Source of the DNA: Anaerolineae bacterium
Lineage (GTDB): Bacteria; Chloroflexota; Anaerolineae; B4-G1; SLSP01
Assembly (NCBI GenBank): GCA_021159805.1
Contig: JAGHDT010000110.1
Span: 1 to 9,402, forward strand
Direction: 5' to 3'
Length of the DNA stretch: 9,402 nucleotides
Shown in pieces: positions 5,955 to 9,402 of this stretch (positions are counted from its first letter, which is position 1; the number at the start of each line of letters is the position of its first letter). Made by a program: the position numbers and the translations under genes. Below the pieces are notes generated by a model that saw only the letters and a program-made list of their open reading frames with translations, was not told the origin of the DNA and searched no databases.

Positions 5955-7364
5955 CTAGCCCACCGAGCCTTCCATCTGCAATTGTATCAGGCGATTGAGC
6001 TCCACCGCATATTCCATCGGCAGCTCTTTCACAAACGGCTCCAAGAAGCCGTTGATGATGATGGCTGACGCCTGTTCCTCAGTCAGTCCGCGGCTCATAA
6101 GGTAGAAGAGCTGATCTTCGCTGATCTTGCTGACGGTGGCCTCGTGCTCGATCTTGGAATTGTCCTCGCTGACGTCGATATAGGGATAGGTGTCCGAGCG
6201 CGACTCGGGGTCCAGCAACAGCGCGTCACAAACCACCTTAGACTGCGCACGTTCGGCACCGCGGGCGACGTGGACCAAGCCGCGGAAGCCGGATCGTCCA
6301 TTGCCCTTGCTGATCGACTTCGAGGTGATGATTGAGTTGGTATCCGGGGCCAGATGGATGGCCTTAGCACCGGCATCATAGTGTTGGTCATCGCCGGCGA
6401 AGGCAATAGAGAGGATCATGCCACGGGCGCGAGCGCCTTTCAGTATCACTGCCGGGTACTTCATCGTCACGCCGCTGCCCAGGTTGCCGTCGACCCACTC
6501 CATAAGGCCGTCCTCGTCGACGACTGCGCGCTGCGTCACCAGGTTGTAGACGTTGCGGGACCAGTTCTGGATCGTGGTGTAACGTGCGTGCGCGCCTTTT
6601 CTCACGAAGATCTCGATCACGCCGGTGTGAAGCGCGGCCTCTGCATACTGCGGCGCCGTACAGCCTTCGATGTAATGGACGTTGCTGCCCTCGTCGGCGA
6701 TGATGATCGTCCGCTCGAACTGCCCCAGGCTCTGCGCATTGATACGGAAATAGGCCTGGAGCGGGATCTCCACGTTCACGCCTTTGGGGACGTAAACGAA
6801 GCTCCCACCGGACCAGAAGGCGCTGTTGAGCGCAGCGAACTTGTTGTCACGGATCGGAACTACGGTGCTGATATGTGCCTGAACCAGCTCCGGATGTTCC
6901 CGGACAGCGGTATCCATATCGACAAAGAGAATGCCCTGGCTCTCCCATTCTTCCTTGAGTGAGCTGTACACTGCCTCAGAATCCATCTGGGTTTCGACCC
7001 CGGCCAGGTACTTGCGCTCGGCCTCGGGGATGCCCAGTTTGTCGAAGGTATCCTTGATTGCGTCGGGGACCTCTTCCCAAGTTCGCTTCTTGGTGTCTGT
7101 CGCGCGCATAAAGTAGTAGAACTCCTCGAAATCCAGCGCACCCAGATCCACGCCCCATTCCGGCATCGGCATTTCGAGGAAGATGTCCAGCGCCTTGAGC
7201 CGGAAATCCAGCATCCACTGGGGCTCGCCCTTCAGTGCAGAGATCTCATGCACGACATCCACGCCGATGCCCCGCCGGGATCGATGTACGTAATCGATCT
7301 CCGTGCGGAAATCGTAGCGGTCTTGTTCTTTGATGTCTCGCAGTTTATCCTGGTTTACTGACAT
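5955..7364 (-). CDS. sufB: Fe-S cluster assembly scaffold protein SufB
   Basis: A 469-residue core scaffold on which sulfur and iron are assembled. The N-terminal part (1-130) holds the SufB-type helical region. The beta-helix spans about 150-405, with the AALNSAFWSGGSFVYVPKGV segment (177-196). VVCDALLL (377-384) places C379 at the position of the essential sulfur-accepting cysteine of E. coli SufB. IEHEATVSKI (405-414) carries the conserved His and Glu near the cluster site. The C-terminal EDQLFYLMSRGL helix mediates contact with SufC. Length matches the family (about 465-495). The ATG has only a weak GAG-type ribosome-binding site, in contrast to sufC and sufD, and follows a 97-base gap with a pyrimidine-rich repeat. 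Confidence 0.98.
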   Translation of the reverse strand: MSVNQDKLRDIKEQDRYDFRTEIDYVHRSRRGIGVDVVHEISALKGEPQWMLDFRLKALDIFLEMPMPEWGVDLGALDFEEFYYFMRATDTKKRTWEEVPDAIKDTFDKLGIPEAERKYLAGVETQMDSEAVYSSLKEEWESQGILFVDMDTAVREHPELVQAHISTVVPIRDNKFAALNSAFWSGGSFVYVPKGVNVEIPLQAYFRINAQSLGQFERTIIIADEGSNVHYIEGCTAPQYAEAALHTGVIEIFVRKGAHARYTTIQNWSRNVYNLVTQRAVVDEDGLMEWVDGNLGSGVTMKYPAVILKGARARGMILSIAFAGDDQHYDAGAKAIHLAPDTNSIITSKSISKGNGRSGFRGLVHVARGAERAQSKVVCDALLLDPESRSDTYPYIDVSEDNSKIEHEATVSKISEDQLFYLMSRGLTEEQASAIIINGFLEPFVKELPMEYAVELNRLIQLQMEGSVG

Positions 7365-7399
7365 GTCTCGTCATTTCTGTGGGCCTTTCGTCTGTCGCG

Positions 7400-7458
7400 A
7401 AGGGAACAGGCGCCAAGGGAAAGGGCACTAAGGGATAAGGGACAGGGTGCTAGGGTTG
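7400..7458. repeat. Purine/pyrimidine-asymmetric short repeats between sufC and sufB
   Basis: On the plus strand AAGGGAACAGGCGCC (7400-7414) and AAGGGAAAGGGCACT (7415-7429) are adjacent 15-base imperfect repeats. AAGGGAT, AAGGGAC, AGGGTGCT and AGGGTTG (7430-7458) continue the pattern. The transcribed (minus) strand is therefore a run of CCCTT blocks, probably unstructured. The function is unknown. Confidence 0.6.
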
Positions 7459-7461
7459 TTC

Positions 7462-8259
7462 CTAATCCCCCAACGCCAGCTCTTGCCGCACCCACTCGTA
7501 GCCTTGTTCTTCAAGGATCTCCGCAAGCTTTGCATCGCCGGTCTTGACGACACGGCCGTCGACGAAGATGTGAACGACATCGGGGTGGATGTAGTTGAGA
7601 ATGCGCTGATAGTGCGTGATGACCAGCAATCCCATATTCAACTCATCCTGCAGGGCGTTGATGCCCTTGGAGACGATGCGGAGCGCATCGATGTCCAGGC
7701 CCGAGTCGGTCTCGTCGAGGACGGAGAACTTGGGCTTGAGCAGGGCCATCTGAAGGATCTCGGCTCGCTTCTTCTCGCCGCCCGAGAAACCCTCATTGAG
7801 GTAACGGCGCAGGAAGACCGGGTCCATCTCCAGAAGATCCAGCTTTCCATTGACTTCCTTGCGGAACTCGCGCATCGGCATCAAATGGGCGTTAAACCGG
7901 CCACGGGCCGGTCTAGCTGATCTATCGCCAAAGCCACGCACCGCACTTGTCGCGGCGTGCAGGAACGAGTAGAGGGAGACGCCGGAGATAGCCACGGGAT
8001 ACTGCATAGCCAGGAAGAGTCCAGCCCTGGCGCGCTGGTCTGGGGTCATCTCCAACAAGCTCACGCCGTCGATAAGCGCATCGCCCTGGGTGATCAGGTA
8101 CTTCGGGTGGCCCATCAGGGTGTATGAGAGCGTGCTCTTGCCCGAGCCATTCGGGCCCATCAGGGCGTGGGTAGAGCCGCGCTCTACGTTGAGGCTGACC
8201 CCTTTGAGAATTTCTTTTCCGTCGACCGCAACGTGCAGGTCGCGAATCTCTAGCGCCAT
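7462..8259 (-). CDS. sufC: Fe-S cluster assembly ATPase SufC
   Basis: A 265-residue ABC-type ATPase that drives the SufBC2D scaffold. Visible are Walker A GPNGSGKST (35-43), Q-loop MQYP (85-88), signature FSGGEKKR (158-165), Walker B SVLDETDSGLD (179-189) with Glu183, and H-loop ITHYQR (214-219). The EKKR form of the signature and the LDETDSGLDID run are diagnostic of SufC among ABC proteins. It is slightly longer than E. coli SufC (248); the extra residues lie at about 108-125, an Arg-rich stretch between Q-loop and signature. The ATG has AAGGAG about 9 bases upstream. It is the first gene of sufCBD. Confidence 0.97.
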   Translation of the reverse strand: MALEIRDLHVAVDGKEILKGVSLNVERGSTHALMGPNGSGKSTLSYTLMGHPKYLITQGDALIDGVSLLEMTPDQRARAGLFLAMQYPVAISGVSLYSFLHAATSAVRGFGDRSARPARGRFNAHLMPMREFRKEVNGKLDLLEMDPVFLRRYLNEGFSGGEKKRAEILQMALLKPKFSVLDETDSGLDIDALRIVSKGINALQDELNMGLLVITHYQRILNYIHPDVVHIFVDGRVVKTGDAKLAEILEEQGYEWVRQELALGD

Positions 8260-8395
8260 CCGTGTTTCTCCTTAGGACTGATAAGCAAATAACCTGAACA
8301 ATGCAAGCCGAATGCGTGCTGACACTGTGCTTGCGTCGCCCAAGTTATCTGGTGTTCAGCCTTCGATTAGCCTAGATCCATACGTGTGCATTTTC
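8260..8395 (-). promoter_or_regulatory. 5' leader of the sufCBD transcript
   Basis: About 135 untranslated bases lie between the predicted start and the sufC ATG. On the RNA strand, GCAAGC and GCTTGC can close a 6-bp stem around a 20-base loop (within 8300-8340). I recognise no riboswitch family and no clear operator for an IscR/SufR-type repressor. Confidence 0.4.
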
Positions 8396-8401
8396 GGTCT
8401 G

Positions 8402-8429
8402 AGTATAGGTGACTCTGGGTTTTTGTCAA
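8402..8429 (-). promoter_or_regulatory. Sigma70 promoter of sufCBD
   Basis: On the minus strand a consensus TTGACA (8424-8429) and TATACT (8402-8407) are separated by 16 bases. It sits just downstream of the terminator of the preceding gene, so the suf operon has its own start near 8395. Confidence 0.85.
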
Positions 8430-8465
8430 GATTTTCTGGTAAATTAAGGCGGAGGACAGGCACGG

Positions 8466-8496
8466 AAAAGACCGGCACGCATTTCGTGCCGGTCTT
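8466..8496 (-). terminator. Intrinsic terminator of the membrane-protein gene
   Basis: On the minus-strand RNA, AAGACCGGCACG (8485-8496) pairs perfectly with CGTGCCGGTCTT (8468-8479) around a 5-base loop. The last four bases of the transcript stem region read UUUU. It lies 20 bases after the stop codon and isolates this gene from sufCBD. Confidence 0.92.
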
Positions 8497-8516
8497 GAGG
8501 GATGAGAGTCTTGGCC

Positions 8517-9080
8517 CTAGCCGCCCAGGAGCCCCGAGAGAGCGCCAATGCCAACTGCACCACCGATGCCGAGCATCCCAACGATCGCACTGATGACCAC
8601 CGTGATCAGCCAGCCCACCAAGATCGTCACAATCGTTCCGGTATCATCGAGGTCGAGCCCTTCTTTGATCGCGAAGTAGCTGGCGATCAGCGACCAGATT
8701 CCGCCGATAATGCCGCCGATGCAAGGAATGATGCCCAGCATCTGGGGTGCATAGGCGAACCCGATGACGCGGAGCATCTCGCCGAATGTGGCCTCACCCT
8801 TGAACAGCTTGGTGCCCACCAGGTAGGTCACACCGGACCAGATGGCCCAGTTGATGAAGGTGATGACGAAGGTTACGACAACCGATGAGATCATGCCTCC
8901 GAGGTCCGGCTTACCACCGCGGACTAATGAGAAGAGCATCTGGATGATCGTTCCAATGACCGAAAGTGCTGCGACGATGGCGACCACACTTGCAGCTTGC
9001 GTGGTGGCGGATTCGTCATGCTCGACCTCTGCAAAGACCGTACGATCCAGCTTGAAGACCCTGAGAATACGCTCCAACAT
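8517..9080 (-). CDS. YIP1-like small multi-spanning membrane protein
   Basis: A 187-residue hydrophobic protein with a short cytosolic-looking charged N-terminus (MLERILRVFKLDRTVFAEVE) and about four or five membrane segments, roughly 31-52, 62-90, 104-135 and 147-171, then a glycine-rich tail (171-187). The N-terminal amphipathic start, the polar FKGEATFGEMLRVIGFAYAPQ stretch between segments and the PCIGGIIGGIWSLIASYFAIKE segment are typical of bacterial YIP1-family proteins, whose role is unknown. The start at 9080 has a near-perfect AAGGAGG at 7-8 bases. An upstream in-frame ATG at 9134 would sit almost at the transcription start and has no ribosome-binding site, so it is not used here. 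The gene has its own promoter and terminator. Confidence 0.8.
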   Translation of the reverse strand: MLERILRVFKLDRTVFAEVEHDESATTQAASVVAIVAALSVIGTIIQMLFSLVRGGKPDLGGMISSVVVTFVITFINWAIWSGVTYLVGTKLFKGEATFGEMLRVIGFAYAPQMLGIIPCIGGIIGGIWSLIASYFAIKEGLDLDDTGTIVTILVGWLITVVISAIVGMLGIGGAVGIGALSGLLGG

Positions 9081-9142
9081 CGTGTCCCTCCTTGTCCTGC
9101 TTGACCTAGTGGCGAATGAAGGAAAAGAACCCAACCCTGTCC

Positions 9143-9171
9143 ATTATAGGCAGATCCATGCTTTGTGGAAA
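9143..9171 (-). promoter_or_regulatory. Promoter of the YIP1-like gene
   Basis: On the minus strand TTTCCA (9166-9171) and a consensus TATAAT (9143-9148) are 17 bases apart. A start near 9136 gives a leader of about 55 bases ending in the AAGGAGG site. Confidence 0.75.
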
Positions 9172-9193
9172 CGGTGAAAGGGGGCGTTTTCGC

Positions 9194-9222
9194 TTGAACG
9201 GACGTGCTTCTTGCCGTATAAT
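9194..9222 (+). promoter_or_regulatory. Promoter of dnaE
   Basis: TTGAAC (9194-9199) and a consensus TATAAT (9217-9222) are separated by 17 bases. It is divergent from, and about 20 bases away from, the YIP1-like gene promoter. The leader of about 87 bases contains a GATGAC/GTCATC hairpin (9250-9268) with no U tract. Confidence 0.8.
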
Positions 9223-9315
9223 CGTGATATGGTGCCACTTGGTCCTCAGGATGACTCCCGGGGTCATCACAACCGGCACGTTTTTCCTCGTTGGATAGTG
9301 TTTGGAGGGGCTTGA

Positions 9316-9402
9316 ATGCGGGACTTTGTCCATCTGCACACGCATACGGAATACTCCTTGCTGGATGGTCTGAGCAAGTGCCAGGCCTTGGCCAGTTACG
9401 CA
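9316..9402 (+). CDS. dnaE: DNA polymerase III subunit alpha, N-terminal fragment (runs off window)
   Basis: Only the first 29 codons are inside the window. They read as the start of the PHP domain found at the N-terminus of bacterial replicative polymerase DnaE. The FVHLHTHTEYSLLDG segment (4-18) carries the HLHTH metal-binding motif, and the hydrophobic DGLSK turn follows, as in DnaE. The ATG has GGAGG (9304-9308) 7 bases upstream. DnaE catalyses chromosomal DNA synthesis in the Pol III holoenzyme. Other PHP-domain proteins, such as HisK-type phosphatases or PolX, share HxH starts, but the SLLDG context strongly favours DnaE. Confidence 0.9.
   Translation, partial: MRDFVHLHTHTEYSLLDGLSKCQALASYA

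Noticed and set aside
7400..7458. CRISPR-like array
   Set aside because: Units are 15 bases, adjacent and imperfect, with no spacers and no cas genes nearby.
8260..8395. Fe-S-responsive operator (IscR/SufR-like) in the suf leader
   Set aside because: Only partial, low-symmetry repeats such as CCAGATAACTTGG are present; nothing matches a known operator well.
9081..9134. Longer start of the YIP1-like protein, adding 18 residues (MGSFPSFATRSS...)
   Set aside because: The upstream ATG is almost at the predicted transcription start and lacks a Shine-Dalgarno site, while the ATG at 9080 has AAGGAGG at proper spacing and begins a typical family N-terminus.

Overview
The window looks like ordinary chromosomal housekeeping DNA from a GC-moderate bacterium, not an accessory island. 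Evidence is a tryptophan T-box riboswitch, a sufC-sufB-sufD order without sufS, a TrpB2-type tryptophan synthase beta chain, strong Shine-Dalgarno sites and sigma70-type promoters. T-boxes occur mainly in Firmicutes, Actinobacteria, Chloroflexi and a few other phyla. Chloroflexi (an Anaerolineae-like lineage) is my best guess, but that is inference and no sequence search was possible. No CRISPR array, insertion sequence, prophage or integrase is visible.

Layout. Bases 40-3855 lie on the minus strand and carry tryptophan-related genes. A promoter drives a T-box leader with a UGG (Trp) specifier codon, followed by trpS and then a small stand-alone ABC-type ATPase with no terminator between them. 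A TrpB2-like gene follows, with its own weaker promoter. Bases 3861-4158 are a non-coding spacer with several inverted repeats. Bases 4159-4502 (plus strand) hold a promoter and three tRNA genes, Gly(GCC), Cys(GCA) and Leu(UAA). A 16-bp hairpin separates them from the convergent suf operon. Bases 4573-8429 (minus strand) are the complete sufCBD operon, which encodes the Fe-S cluster scaffold complex, with promoter and leader. Bases 8466-9171 (minus strand) are a monocistronic small multi-spanning membrane protein of YIP1-like character, with its own promoter and intrinsic terminator. From 9194 to the window end (plus strand) are the promoter, leader and first 29 codons of a dnaE-type DNA polymerase III alpha subunit.

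How the parts fit. Uncharged tRNA-Trp should switch on the trpS transcript, and probably the ATPase gene behind it. TrpB2 could supply Trp from indole. SufC (ATPase) with SufB and SufD forms the SufBC2D scaffold; the cysteine desulfurase must be encoded elsewhere. I found no convincing undescribed system. The points most worth checking are the terminator-shaped stem III inside the T-box leader, the unrelated ATPase under Trp T-box control, the palindrome-rich spacer at 3891-4011, and the pyrimidine-rich repeat between sufC and sufB.
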